Shown: positions 1-11,199, counted from the first letter of the stretch. The stretch: 64,000 nt of DNA from Prostheceraeus crozeri (GCA_907163375.1 CAJQUW010007902.1:54874-118873), one strand, 5' to 3'. Translations and numbers: made by a program. The notes: generated by a model not told the origin, from the letters alone.

Positions 1-2
1 TT

Positions 3-779
3 TCTCTAGTCCTGCAGAAATCAATCAACGAAATTTCAAGTTCAATACCGCTGATGTACAACACATGGTATTTGGACGATGGCATTGTCTGTGGACAGAA
101 AGATTCTATAGTTCAAGTTTTACAACTACTACGATCCGCTACATCCAAGACAGGTTTGGAAGTTAATTTATCCAAGTGTGAAGCGTACAGTAAAGTTGAT
201 CGAAGCATTCTGAGTGATGATATAAAGAAGTATAAACAACCAAATTTAGAAGTTTTGGGTTCGCCAATTGGAGACCATCGTTTCTGCAATGAATTCCTCA
301 TAAAGAAGATAAGCAAAGCTAATGAACTTCTTCATGCTCTTTCGGATTTGCACAACCCCCAGATTGCTCTGGGTATTCTACGTCGATGCAGTGGTTTTTG
401 CCGCCTGATCCATATTGCCAGAACAACTCCAGTAGATCAAATAAGTCAATCATTGCGGATATTTGATAATGATGTGCGTAGATCTCTAGAAGAATGCACC
501 TCCTTAGAATGTACTGATGATGCCTGGCAACAGGCCCAATTGTCATTAAGAAATGGAGGCCTTGGACTTCGATCTGTCTCTCAACATGCAAGAGCCGCCT
601 ACATCTCATCATTCTCAAGTGCTAGTTCCGAACCTTCAGACTATCTGATGAAAGCAATTCATCATTTCAATGCTCGCGTGTTGCCGACTGAAAAAATTCA
701 AGGTTTTGACAACATACTTGGTGTTAAAATATCACAACATCGCTTTTCACAAATGATTGAATCAAAATTTGAATCATAA
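3..779 (+). CDS. Reverse transcriptase C-terminal fragment (unclassified retroelement)
   Basis: The reading frame is open from the window edge to a stop at 777-779, so the gene starts outside the window. The first internal Met is at 54. The catalytic YxDD box is seen as WYLDDG about 20 codons in, followed by a LxLNLSKCE-type segment (here LEVNLSKCEAYS) and LGSPIG. Further on comes an AWQQAQLSLRNGGLGLRS stretch, a thumb/connection region seen in a group of retroelement RTs of this WYLDDG type. I cannot place it in a named clade: no RNase H, integrase or tyrosine recombinase is visible. A large part of the palm domain lies upstream of the window. It would copy element RNA into DNA; only the 3' part is present here. 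Confidence 0.75.
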   Translation, partial: SLVLQKSINEISSSIPLMYNTWYLDDGIVCGQKDSIVQVLQLLRSATSKTGLEVNLSKCEAYSKVDRSILSDDIKKYKQPNLEVLGSPIGDHRFCNEFLIKKISKANELLHALSDLHNPQIALGILRRCSGFCRLIHIARTTPVDQISQSLRIFDNDVRRSLEECTSLECTDDAWQQAQLSLRNGGLGLRSVSQHARAAYISSFSSASSEPSDYLMKAIHHFNARVLPTEKIQGFDNILGVKISQHRFSQMIESKFES

Positions 780-1864
780 CACACTGACGTTTCCATGATA
801 CACGGAGCCATGCTGATAATTTCCACATTATCATGATTCAAACCTTAGTGAAGAATGTCATGCCTAAGAAAGAAGGAGAGAGTAATGTTCATCTAGCTAA
901 GCTGATGGCAGACGTTTATGATACACAGTTCTCCTTTACAAGTTCCCGTAAAATAGTTGTGACACTTTTGTGAGGGACTCACTTAATCTAGCAGGTTGAT
1001 TTTTATCTCACACGTGCTTAGAGTGTTTCCTAACTCATATGCATTCGACTTACAACGTTACAGGTTGTTATGTGTATACTTGTATGTTGTCAATGCAGAC
1101 TGTGAAAACGTTTAACACTGTCTTTATTTACAAAACAGTCTACACACGCATTCAATTTGATAAAGGCAAACAACACATTTATTAAAGCTGGTACGCTAAC
1201 GAGTGTGACTGCAGAAACATTTCATAAAACTTTTTTCAACGTTCGCTAAGTTTCACAACATCATGTCAAAGACTTCTTCCAAAACTTATTTCAACGTTTG
1301 CGTTTAGACTTTTAAGCGAACACGTGCTTCACGTATTCTACACGAACGGTTAACACATGTGATACAAAACCCTAAATCCCTAAATCCCTAAATCCAACCG
1401 TAGATGGCCCTACCCTTGGTTTATGGACTTTAGGACTTTAGGACCCACGCGATTCAATGTCATGGATCTAGCTCTCACACACTCAACGTTTGTGACAAGA
1501 CTTTACCTGGTTTTATAAAGCATTCACCACCGTACTACTTACTATAGGACCTTTTAAAACTGTGAAACAATCTACACAGTGCAGTGAAACTTTCTAGTGT
1601 TGTGGTGAACACTGTTTTCATATAACATTCTATACTCTTAGTCTCACTGCAGTAGAAAACTGCTTTTAGTAAACCTGATGAAGTGTTCATCAATCTAACA
1701 GTCATGGAGTTTGAATTTTCTAGTAAGGGAAGATTTGGCAACTGTCTCCACTCAACATAAAACTTTCTAGCACTGTGAAGGTAAGCTACAAGACAATCTA
1801 CACTGTGCAGTAAAACCTTTTCGATAAAACTTTCTAGTGCTGTGATGAGTTCAGTCAGTCAGAA
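780..1864. other. Unassigned AT-rich stretch downstream of the RT fragment
   Basis: No convincing coding frame. It is probably the 3' tail of the preceding retroelement plus low-complexity DNA. From about 1560 it contains phrases such as AAACTTTCTAGTGCTGTG that recur irregularly and grade into the satellite that follows. Confidence 0.4.
1370..1395. repeat. Short CCCTAAAT-type microsatellite, about three units
   Basis: CCCTAAAT is repeated about three times. It resembles a telomere-like interstitial repeat but is far too short to argue for a telomere or a fusion point. Confidence 0.6.
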
Positions 1865-2520
1865 AACTTCGATGATCAAACTTTACTTACAAAACGTAGT
1901 CACGGCAAAACTATTTGACTACACTAAACTTTGCTTTTGCAAATCATGACACACTTTCTGACGACACTCACGAATACAACTTCGATGATCAAACTTTATT
2001 TTCACAAACGTGCATCGCGGTAAAACTATTTGACTACACTAATCTTTGCTTTTTCAAACCTTGATACACTTTCTGACGACACTCACGAAGAAAACGTCAA
2101 TGATCAAACTTTACTTTCACAAACGTGTGTCACGGTAAAACTATTTGACTACACTAACGCTTACATTTTGTGACATTTGTGTTTCATAAAACGTCATGAT
2201 CAAACTTTCTAACTATACATCAACCTGTGTTGCAGCAAAACTTTTCTACAACATGATATACTTTGTGACTACACTCACGAATAGAACTTCGATGATCAAA
2301 CTTTGCTTTCACAAACGTGCGTCACGGTAAAACTATTTGACTACACTAAACTTTGCTTTTACAAACCATGACACACTTTCTGACGACACTCACGAATACA
2401 GCTTCGATGATCAAACTTTACTTTCACAAACGTGCGTCGAGGAAAAATTATTTGACTACACTAAACTTTGCTTTTGCAAACCATGATACACTTTCTGACT
2501 ACGTTCACAAGAGCTTGTTT
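1865..2520. repeat. Satellite-like tandem repeat, period about 113-115 bp
   Basis: The phrase GATGATCAAACTTTACTTTC or a close variant recurs near 1870, 1982, 2098, 2200, 2289 and 2405. Each is followed by CGTCACGGTAAAACTATTTG, an ACTACACTAA block and a TTTCTGACGACACTCACGAA block. About six diverged copies are present. Short open frames inside it (for example 2353-2544) reflect the repeat and are not genes. Confidence 0.8.
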
Positions 2521-4159
2521 ACTAGCGAAGAGAGAAATCTGTGATGTGTTGCGTGTGGCGCATGAATGCCCCTTCCAATTCATTCCATTCATCATTTCGT
2601 CTCCGTGATAGAAACAAGCAGAACTCATGGCCCATTCTCGCATGTATGGCCAACTATCGGGAGACAAGTGCAATGGAGATTTTATGAGGTAACCTGTGGC
2701 AGACAGCTAAATGTCGCCCTGGCGGTCAGAGTACAACGTTGAGACGAAAGGCAACCACAAGGAAACATGACGCAGAGATGTTTCACAAGGATTACCATTG
2801 CCCACGTCCCGTGCAGTACTCATCGCTACGGACTTCACCTCTGTCTCGAAAGAACGCCCACCAACAGGAAGTATGACACCAAATATCTCCGTGACTTGCA
2901 CCGTCAATGACTTGATAGCCAGACATGAAAACCGGTGGAGTTGGTAAGAGGTTGGCAGATTTTGATCAGCTTGATAGCAAGCCGTAATTTACAAGCGTTT
3001 TGCAATGGAGATGTTTAGATGCCACCCATGACAAGATAGCTAAGACTCAACCGATTGGCGTTCAAAGTGCTACGTCGAGAACTGTGTGAAATGCCCAACA
3101 TGAGTTGCCCCAGTGGTTTCGGTCTAAAATATGACACACTCCGTTGTCACACTTATCACTACGGCATCATCCGCCGTCCCGAAGGAACACCCTGTCAGTG
3201 GAATATTGCAGCAAAACTCTCCGTGTCATGCTCGCTTTCAGTGAAAAGCCGCTTGTATCAAGTCTGGCTGGTGCACACTTATACATGCCTTCATTGACTT
3301 CAGCAGGGTCGAAAACCCCAGAAAACCTCCAAAAATAACGAATAAAAAAAATAACGAAATTTTTAACTTTTTAGCACTACTTATAAAATCTTATAAGTAG
3401 TCTGTCAATATGGGTTTGATCAATAGCGACCGAACTTTTTTTGAATCAAGTCAAAAGGTTTAGTAGAAGCAAAGTTACAAGCCTTTAAAGTTTTGGAGTC
3501 TTTTATGACCTGGAGAGGAAGGCCATGTCTGACGCCTTAGCTGATATCAGCCATGAAAATTTCTGAGTCTCCTGAAATTTAGAATGTCCGATGCTATCAT
3601 CAGAGCTCCGGAGTTCACCTACCCCAACTTAGTCAGGAGGAGAACTGATTTCCACAGGTAGAGTTTCCACTTATATAGTTTGTGGTGATCAGCTGATGAC
3701 GTAATCTCAATCATGCAGAACTTTAAACCCGTCTATCTCCGGTTCTAGTGCTCCGATCGACTTCAAATTTTGACAGCCACGTCTTCTCGCTCTCCCCTTG
3801 CATTTAAGACATCTCTCGACTCTCTACGATGAACAGAAGCCGAGTTGAAAAAACTCGATTTTCAACATGCTCTCATTTCAAAACGAAACCTTTCACGCAT
3901 CTGAAAAGATAGGATCCTAGAGAACAAAGTAAGGTCTTGCCCCTAAAAGAACCCCGAGCTCTTCATTCACTTCCAATCCTCCGCTATTCATCGCCAAAGG
4001 TGGCCACAATTTAACATTTTCAGGAAAAAATCCCGTGTGGAGAACCAGTGTGAAGAAAATTCTCAACTTTTTCTCTCTGATTCACTTGAAACTCACCCTC
4101 TAGATGTAGAATGGCACGCTGATTCCAAATCTGGTCTCTGATTTCCCATCCGAGGCCTC
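2521..4159. other. No recognisable gene
   Basis: Two overlapping open frames of 80 and 64 codons at 3055-3338 show no domain signal and share DNA in different frames, so neither is supported. The last 400 bases resemble the start of the tandem array that follows (pyrimidine-rich, TCTACGATGAACAGAAGCC). Confidence 0.4.
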
Positions 4160-5300
4160 GTTCACCCGCTAGAGCCATTGTCGTAAAATTCTAACTCTGT
4201 CGTTTTTTCGCCAATTTCCCAAATTTTCAATGGCGTCTCACATCTAAACGAAGGCAGACATGAGCAAGCCGTTTCTTTTACTGAATTTGTCTCACTCTTA
4301 GCTTTCAAATGAGCTATCACACAACTTTCTACGATCTCTAGAACCGAAGTTGCAAGTCTCGTTCCAGAGGGGGGAGAGAGGTCAGAACTTTTTCTCTCCG
4401 ATTGAGCTGGAAACAACTCCTCTAGACCCAAAATTGGCCAAAAAGTCCAAATCCGTGGTCCATTTTTTACGTACGAGGCTTCGTTTGGCCGCTACAGACA
4501 TTTTCATAAAATTCTAGCTCTGTCGTTTTTCGGTGATGGATAAAAATCTTAAAGTCAGTCTCACATCTAAACGAAGGCAGATATAAACAAGCCGTTTCTT
4601 CCACTGAACTTGTCTTACTCTTAGCTTTCAAACGAGCTATTGCACGACTTTCTACGATCTCTAGAACCAAAGTTGGAAGTCTCGTCCAGGGGGGGGGTCA
4701 GAACTTTTTCTCTCCGATTGAGTTGGAAAGTAGTTCCTAGACCCAATATTAACCAAAAAGTCCGAATTTGCCCTCCGTTTTGCCATACGAGGCCTCCTTC
4801 ATGTCAAAAAATGGACTTTCTCATCCCAAAACATCCAAAACCTGCCTTCTCTAACTCTGACGTTTTCCTGCCATTTTCCTCTCTAAACCCAGGAAAATAG
4901 GACCAAACTGAGCTTTCCAGTGCATTTTTCTCATTCTTAGCTTTCAAATGAGCTATCAGACGACTTTCTACGATCTCTAGAACCAAAGTTGGAAGTCTCG
5001 TCCAGAGGGGTGGGACGTCTTCAAAATTTTTTCCCTCCGATGTCGCTTGAAACAACCTTCCTAACCCAACATTTCACGTAGACTCCGAATCTGCCCTCCG
5101 TTTTCCCATCCGAGCACTCCTTCATGCCGAATTGTGGACTTTCTCATCCCAAAACCACCAAAATCAGCCTTTTTCTAACATACCGTTTTCAGAGATTCCA
5201 CCCCTTGCATCACAGGAAAACTCCTCCTTCCTCACCCAAAATTTCACGTAGACTCCGAATCTGAACTCCAATTTCCCATCCGAACCCTCCTTCATGCCGA
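4160..5300. repeat. Imperfect tandem array, period about 310 bp
   Basis: The blocks AACGAAGGCAGA, ACTTTCTACGATCTCTAGAA, GGAAGTCTCGTCCAGAGG and TTTTTCTCTCCGATTGAG recur in the same order near 4170-4480, 4490-4790 and 4790-5110. A shorter copy lies near 5110-5290. G-runs of 6-9 bases follow the CTCGTCCAGA phrase in each copy. Open frames here on either strand are by-products of the repeat. Confidence 0.75.
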
Positions 5301-6449
5301 ATTCTACTCATCCCAAAACCACCAAAACCTACCTTTTCTCATTCTATCCTTCCCACATTCCTACCCTTGCCGCCTTCCTTCCTTCCAGAGGGGGAGGGGT
5401 AGGGAACGGTTTCTTCCTCTCGGACCCATTCCTCCCATCACATCCTTGGCGTTTTTCCTTCCAGGGGGGGGCTGAGTCAGCATGATGACTCAGCAGCGAT
5501 GACTCATCGCTGCACCGCACCGGCCTTGGGTCTGGGACGGGATGACTACTTCAATGCTCGAGTGTTGTGCAGAGTTAAGTACATACGCGTATTAATATTT
5601 CATCCCAACATTTTAATAAGGCCATGTTTCCTTTAGTCTACATGTATAGTTGTTAAATTTTTATACAAATGTGTCTCCTTTAAGGGAGCAGTAATGCAAA
5701 AATTGTACCATTAAAATAATCCTGTAGCAAAATGAAGTAGGATCGACATGGTCAATAACTATGTTAAGTGAACCAAAGATCCAAAGTGAGTAAAAGATGA
5801 AGTTTGAAAAGCACAGGCTGATCAATAACCGATTTGTTATAAAAGCAAAGAAATAAAGACAATGTCGTCATGCTATTAAAAAGAAACATTTCGCGATAGA
5901 ATTGCGTTGACGGTAAACTACGTAATAGCAGTTTTGTGCAAAAAGGAAAAAGACTGTCATGTCTTATGAATCATTAAAGAATTAAGAGCGGAATGAGAAG
6001 AACCGATGTAAGGGGGGGGGTGTAAGGGATCAGTAGAGATAGATAAAGAACACCTATCTGCTAATGCAACCAAATGATTCAAGAAAATGTAAATTTGTAA
6101 GTCAAATACGTGTGCATAGCGGGCTCTATTCCTTACTTGAACGAGCATTTAGTCAAATGTTCCGCACAATAATTTCTAGGTGGCAAGTCAGAATCAAGGC
6201 TCAATAATGATAGAAAATGGACTACTACAATTTTAAAGAGCAATAGTCCTATACCGAAGATAGCAAAGAAATGTCATAAAAGTTACAACACACAGTCGGT
6301 GACTTTCTTCAAGGGCTCCCATTCCACATCTCTGGAGTCAAATACGGTATTCGGATCGCGGAATGCTGTGCAAAAGTTCCACTGAGATGGAGATATTGGA
6401 CACCAAGCATTCTATACGAGCAGGAGCAACATATTGATCAGGAGCCTAT
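5301..6449. other. No recognisable gene
   Basis: The first 200 bases are pyrimidine-rich with G-runs, a continuation of the array. The rest is plain AT-rich sequence. Confidence 0.4.
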
Positions 6450-6990
6450 CCTGTGGGGGCGTGGGGATTCTGTGCGGACACCCACAGTTTTTCTGTGGAT
6501 ATGGGGTGTTGTGGGGATTCAAATATCAATCCTCACGGCAACCCTGAAAATGCCACATCCTTCTCCAAAAAATATGAGTGCACTTTTGATTTTTCACGCA
6601 CGATTAACGTGAGAGTGACAGGTAATGTTCTCAAACAAACTAGTAGTATTTCATTTTTGTCTCTGATGTGACCTTTGGTGCGCATGTGTGATCGAGCCTA
6701 GGAAGGCTTGTCTTCTCTACTAAATCACAGAGTGAAACGACACTCCTTTTTCACTATCGCGGTTCATTCCCTCAACTATTACAAGCTTTGCATCCACTGC
6801 TGTCTCTGTACTTTTGTTTGACGGAGAAAGTTCACATCAGGAGAGTGACAGCTATGCACGAGGATAAATAATTTGTTTGTATTATATTTCGGGTCTAGTT
6901 ATAGGCGGAGTCCGGAGTCCTATCATTTCATAGGACTCCTACTCCGACTCCGGCAGAAATGAAAGGACTCCGGGACTACGACTCCATATC
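6450..6990. repeat. Dispersed repeat, copy 1 (GGAGTC-rich end)
   Basis: Several blocks reappear in the same order at 53110-53540: ATCCTTCTCCAAAAAATATG, TCATTTTTGTCTCTGATG, AGGAAGGCTTGTCTTCTCTA, CACTATCGCGGTTCATTCCC and TTTGTTTGACGGAGAAAGTT. Both copies finish in a run of GACTCCGACTCCG-like units near a hairpin-forming TCCTATCA..TAGGACTCC. It is probably a non-autonomous mobile element of unknown class; no coding capacity is seen. Confidence 0.7.
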
Positions 6991-9852
6991 CTTGGTAGAA
7001 ATGTTGATGATGCACATAACATGAATGATGCACATTGACCGAGCATAATTTTTTAGCCTTCATGATTACGCTAAAGGCCTTGTCCTGGCAGTTCTGATCG
7101 GCGCGCACTTGCATGCATTCCATGTGTTCAAATTTGTTCATAAAATGGAGCTCAAAGTTTTCTGAGAGTGCATTTTATTTATTGCATTTTTTGCGGACGA
7201 GCGACAATCTGTCGCACTTAATTTATTATAAGGACATTTTTGTCATTGATAGACGAATGAATCACTATTGTGATGATAGTAAATAGGATTATATAGGCTC
7301 CCGATCTCAATTGTTGCGAAATTATAAAATAAATGCTGATAAGTACCAAATCATTCTGGAAAGTATAATACACGCCATCGAAACCCCAAGAAGGAAACAA
7401 AAAGGATGTCCTTTGCACCGTAATCATTCGGTGGAGATTGAAAATGCTGTATGATATATGCATCACAGGTCGTTCAGTGGTAATTCTCAAGAATAGAAAA
7501 AGAACTGAGGCTCAGCATTAAGTGACATTATTCAATATACTTTGCCATAACAAAATTCTCAATTTTCCGGGAGCCATGCTTCAAATTTTTCCGAAATGGA
7601 AGCAAAAGTTATGAGTTTTCTTAACGAATATTTACTGGCCAAAGAAACAGTAAGGCCTGAGGCATACACGATATTAAGCCATAAGCCACAAGTCATAAGC
7701 AATAAGCCGTCACCCGGTTTAGAATCCTTGGGCGATTATCTTCATCGAATCGAATTTGTGATACAGCGCGTCATTTTCCATGCTTAAGCTTTGCTATGCT
7801 TTATGCTCTTACAAAAATTAGAAAGATACAATATATTTTCTTTTTCTGCCTGCTTGTATTACCTGTCATGGGACGCAATATTGTTAAAATGTCTTATGAC
7901 CTACGACTGATGACTTATGGGTTACGGCGTAATGAGGATCGTGAAGCGACTTGCTAAAATCTGACCGCCATTTTCATAGGTTTTGTCAAACTAGACGAGT
8001 GAGGGCTTGAAGGCTCAACAAGACCTACACTGTTGGTCATCTAGGAAGATACCGGTAGTTATTAAGTTGGACGCACATAGAAAAATAGATCTGCCGAAGG
8101 TTAGCTACAGTATTATGCAACTTGTCTTGATATCACGTTGCTGTAGGGAGACCGGTGCAAGCTGCTGCAATTTTTTAATTTTTTGAGAGTATGACGAGTG
8201 CTGTGATACAATCGTTCTGATTAGCGTTATCAAATGAATTTAGATCATGAGACAAACGCACATGTAGCTACTTTGGGAAGACCTTCCACCTCACTCCTTC
8301 AGTGCCTTTCAATAGTTCATGAGCTAGCATGAATTTATGTAGGGAACGAGGTTGTACCTCAAGCTTTCATAGCACTGAACTTCTCTCGGCTAAAAACGGC
8401 ACGTCTGCCGAATTAGATCGCTTGTCTTTCATAATGGGTTTGAAGTGAAAAACCCCATGCATTTCCATTGAAGAGATTGTGGCATTTCGGCTAGAAACGC
8501 TACTTTATCGAGTTAATGACTGTGTATTAAGGTTGAAGAGATATTTCTTCAATATGACTTTTGTAAAAATTTTGTAAAAACAGGTCATGCTTTCATACAA
8601 GTGGTAGCAGTACTATGTCTTCTACGAAATCTGTGTGTGCTGTAAAACACTGTTTACATCGATTAGTCCTTGACAAATTGGCTAGAAGACGACCATCAAT
8701 CGCACGGGACAGATAGTTCTGGTCACTTGACTGAACTTTGTTCATGATCTGGCGTCGTCTCTTGAGTTCATGCTGTTGCACATTTGAAAATCGGCACCCA
8801 CATTGGCTTCAGCAGATTACTCTTCTTCCACGACGAAATATTCTTATAATTATCGTTGAACAGTATCTGATGAGGCATCCGAAAAGAAGGACCTGAGAAA
8901 GCGGATAACGGTGAGATTCATTCAATAGCCATAGATCGTCAGGGGATGTAGTTGGGTTCAGCTCTCGGATGATATAGTTCGCGCGAACAACGAACTTGAA
9001 CATCATGAAAATGAGTGTCCTAGGTTCCTTCTCCAAGTAACTCAAAGGATTTTCAGGGATGACACAATTTCAACCGGAAGGTCAAACTTATATGAGGGGA
9101 TGATAGCATTAGTCTGACTTTCATTCAATTATTTCGAAGACCCTACTTCCAGATACTTGATCTTTCACAACAAGTTCTTCAGGACAAAAATGTACATCAT
9201 TTTTGTCACAAACAACAAGCACTTATACGATGTCGTCAGTATGCTTCATCAGGTATATGTCTCTGATTCTGAAGTTAGCAAATCGTGGTTATACATCACA
9301 AAAAGAAAAGGCTCACGCAGGGAGCGTTGAGGAGCATCACTCGCAAGTGCAATCAGAGCGCAACCATATCAGAACTTGACGACGTGACGACGTGACGACG
9401 TGGCGACGCGAATAATTTTCAAATAAGTATTTTACAGCTTAATGCTATCAATTCTCAAAAATGCTTTTTAGACATGCACATGCACATGTATATTATATTC
9501 TGGCTTATTTATTTATGTCTCCATTACTATTACAGTACGATTCTAAAGAAAGAAAACTGATCCCTTCATTAAGGTACACCATTAGTACTTATCTTCCCAC
9601 AGTTCGTACTTACAGACCTTGTAGATAGATCGGTATGAATACCGCATGAAATGCAAAAATGAAAATTGGATTGATTAATCGTTCAATTCAATTTGCTCCT
9701 GAAGTGTACATGCCTTAAGAATTATTTCACGCGTTGTCTTGACAATATGAGAAAGGAACATCGCCTTCAAATTTCAATTTCTTACCTGATATTTCTGATA
9801 GGTATATCTTCAAACATACGCATATACACGCCTGTATGCACTGTATATACTG

Positions 9853-9857
<5 letters not shown>
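6991..9857. other. No recognisable gene; a few simple repeats
   Basis: Scattered open frames of 60-90 codons (7218-7490, 8593-8781, 8809-9045) have no domain signal or homologue that I recognise. ATAAGC-rich words near 7672-7712 are loosely mirrored in inverted form near 7890-7935, which could be a decayed miniature inverted-repeat element. A GACGACGTG minisatellite lies at 9376-9411. Confidence 0.4.
9376..9411. repeat. GACGACGTG minisatellite, about four units
   Basis: GACGACGT is repeated head to tail about four times with a diverged last unit (GGCGACGCG). Confidence 0.75.
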
Positions 9858-9888
<31 letters not shown>

Positions 9889-9914
9889 TTATCAAATCTC
9901 AACAGATGTAACCA

Positions 9915-9950
9915 CCACGAGACATGTTTCGGCCTGTTGGGCCTCATCAG
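9915..9950 (-). ncRNA. Hammerhead ribozyme core, canonical sequence (stem I incomplete)
   Basis: Read on the minus strand: CUGAUGA, stem II GGCC/GGCC closed by CAACA, GAAA, a very short stem III (C-AU-G) and GUC before the predicted cleavage point, then UCGUGG. All invariant core bases of the family are present. The matching 5' strand of stem I (CCACGA) is missing here because the motif abuts CGTTAAAGC. The short stem III resembles the type I hammerheads described in Penelope-like elements. Activity as it stands is doubtful without stem I. Confidence 0.6.
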
Positions 9951-10066
9951 CGTTAAAGCAGTGCCTTCCTGGCTAATTCACGCTCTCAACAGATGGTCCG
10001 GTGGCCTTGTGGTGAGAGGGTATGCTTGCACGTCCTCTAGCTCCAACGTCGCTGGTTCAAACCTAC

Positions 10067-10107
10067 CCACGACTGATGAGGCCCAACAGGACAAACATGT
10101 CTCGTGG
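10067..10107 (+). ncRNA. Hammerhead-like motif with perfect stem I but altered core
   Basis: CCACGA and UCGUGG form a perfect 6 bp stem I around CUGAUGA, a stem-II-like GGCCCAACAGG, and ACAUGUC. The GAAA box of the core is replaced by ACAAA, so the invariant G12 is lost and the segment is one base shorter than the canonical version at 9915-9950. This copy is probably inactive. Confidence 0.6.
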
Positions 10108-10208
10108 TGGTTACATCTGTTGAGATTTGATAAATTTATCAATTGCCAGGTTACTTGTCTAAATATATATATATATACATAAAGAAGGAATCCAAAAATG
10201 GTCAATAA

Positions 10209-10644
10209 TAAGCAAATAATAAGCCCAAAAGAAAAACAAACTTAACTGAGGTGTATCCTAACCGGTTACGTCCCTTCTTGGGACTTTTCAAAGGATATAT
10301 GATTTATTTTTCAAATTATAGCACAAGTTATAGATTTCATGTTCACAGAGATACAAATTAGATCTTGAATGTTAGTAGACTCATGGAAAACATCACTCAT
10401 AGAAATTGTTACTGTTCACAAAAGAGATATTCATTTTGTGAACAGTAACAATTTCTATGAGTGATGTTTTCCATGAGTCTACTAGCATTCAAAATCCAAT
10501 TTGTATCTCTGTGAACATGAAATCTATAACTTGTGCTATAATTTGAAAAATAAATCATATATCCTTTGAAAAGTCCCAAGAAGGGACGTAACCGGTTAGG
10601 ATACACCTTAGTTAAGTTTGTTTTTCTTTTGGGCTTATTATTTG

Positions 10645-10648
<4 letters not shown>
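10209..10648. repeat. Long near-perfect palindrome (fold-back element), 215 bp arms
   Basis: Arms 10209-10423 and 10434-10648 are inverted copies with only a few differences, separated by 10 bp. The outer ends read TAAGCAAATAATAAGCCC. Both sides are TA-rich and the right flank is a (TA)n run. There is no coding capacity; the 65-codon frame inside the right arm is incidental. It may be a fold-back MITE or a retroelement inverted dimer; no clear target duplication beyond TA is visible. Confidence 0.85.

Positions 10649-10692
<44 letters not shown>
10649..10692. repeat. (TA)n microsatellite
   Basis: Uninterrupted TA dinucleotides. Comparable TA runs occur at about 9858-9884, 17072-17103, 17325-17340 and 23529-23563, each at an edge of a PLE or of a tRNA-like/hammerhead unit. 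Confidence 0.9.
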
Positions 10693-10693
<1 letters not shown>

Positions 10694-10721
10694 TTTCAAT
10701 GTACAGTAAAAAGAATTGCAT

Positions 10722-10762
10722 GTTCCGAACTAGTTTCGATGTATAAATACATCTTCAGCGGT
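10722..10762 (-). ncRNA. Hammerhead-like motif at the PLE-A 3' end
   Basis: Minus strand: CCG, then CUGAAGA (consensus CUGAUGA), a 4-5 bp stem II UGUA/UACA with a UUUA loop, GAAAC, UAGUUC and CGG. The general architecture and GAAA box are present; one core base differs and the UUC differs from the usual GUC, though NUH rules allow it. Confidence 0.4.
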
Positions 10763-10911
10763 TACAAAAGAGTCACAAAATTGCGTACAAGTCATTTTTA
10801 TACAACATTGGATAAAATCAGCTTTCTCTTCATTTACATTTGCAATAAAAGTCTTCACCAAATCGAATACGTCACTTGTCACATGTCAACCGGTGTCATA
10901 AACACTCTACG

Positions 10912-11199
10912 TCACAATCTAAGTGATAGTGGAAACGATCCGTTCCGTTCATTCGCAAGGCAGTCAGAATCAGAATTGTTAGCTATCAAAATTGATTCGA
11001 GAATAAACGGAAATTTGTAGTAACCCAAGTTAGAAAAGTTATCTTGTTTCGGTGCATGCTCGTGCATCGAAACTTCAGTGTGAGTTGGGTAGCCTCTAAG
11101 GTGCTCACTAATGCGAGTGTTAAAGTGCCTTGTGGTGGCACCGATGTACCGCATCGAACAGCGGTCACAGGCATAATTGTAGACTATGTTTGATTTCAA
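10912..11199 (-). CDS. PLE-A GIY-YIG endonuclease domain
   Basis: The frame includes VYNYACDRCSMRYIGATTRH, a cysteine pair followed by the YIG motif, then FNTRISEHLRG with the conserved arginine of the GIY-YIG fold, and a histidine/glutamate-bearing C-terminus. In PLEs this domain nicks target DNA to prime reverse transcription. It ends at a clean stop. The segment lies directly after the RT palm and thumb frame at 11219-11836 and belongs to the same protein; an interruption separates them. Confidence 0.8.
   Translation of the reverse strand: MKSNIVYNYACDRCSMRYIGATTRHFNTRISEHLRGYPTHTEVSMHEHAPKQDNFSNLGYYKFPFILESILIANNSDSDCLANERNGSFPLSLRL

Larger units (their letters stand above)
9896..10165 (+). 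mobile_element. tRNA-like/hammerhead short retroelement, copy 1
   Basis: A tRNA-like module at about 9992-10066 has a box A-like TGGCCTTGTGGTGAGAGGG and a box B-like GGTTCAAACC. It is followed directly by a hammerhead-like motif at 10067-10107, then a tail (TTGAGATTTGATAAAT, CCAGGTTACTTGTCTAAA) and a short TA run. The left end (9897-9950) is an inverted version of the hammerhead end. The spacer between them (CGTTAAAGCAGTGCCTTCCT and on to TAATTCACG) is nearly identical to the 5' end of PLE-A (inverted at 16838-16866). I infer a non-autonomous element combining a tRNA-like head with PLE-derived parts. Two more copies lie at 16866-17335. Confidence 0.7.

Noticed and set aside
1370-1395. Telomeric repeat or chromosome-fusion scar
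   Set aside because: Only about three CCCTAAAT units; too short and of a non-standard type for metazoan telomeres.
2353-2673. Short open frames in the satellite
   Set aside because: They follow the repeat unit and have no protein-like features.
3055-3338. Overlapping 80- and 64-codon open frames
   Set aside because: No domain signal and they read the same DNA in different frames; likely chance.
9992-10066. Genuine tRNA gene
   Set aside because: Box A and box B are present, but the acceptor and anticodon stems do not pair well and the sequence is repeated in three mobile copies; it is a tRNA-derived head.
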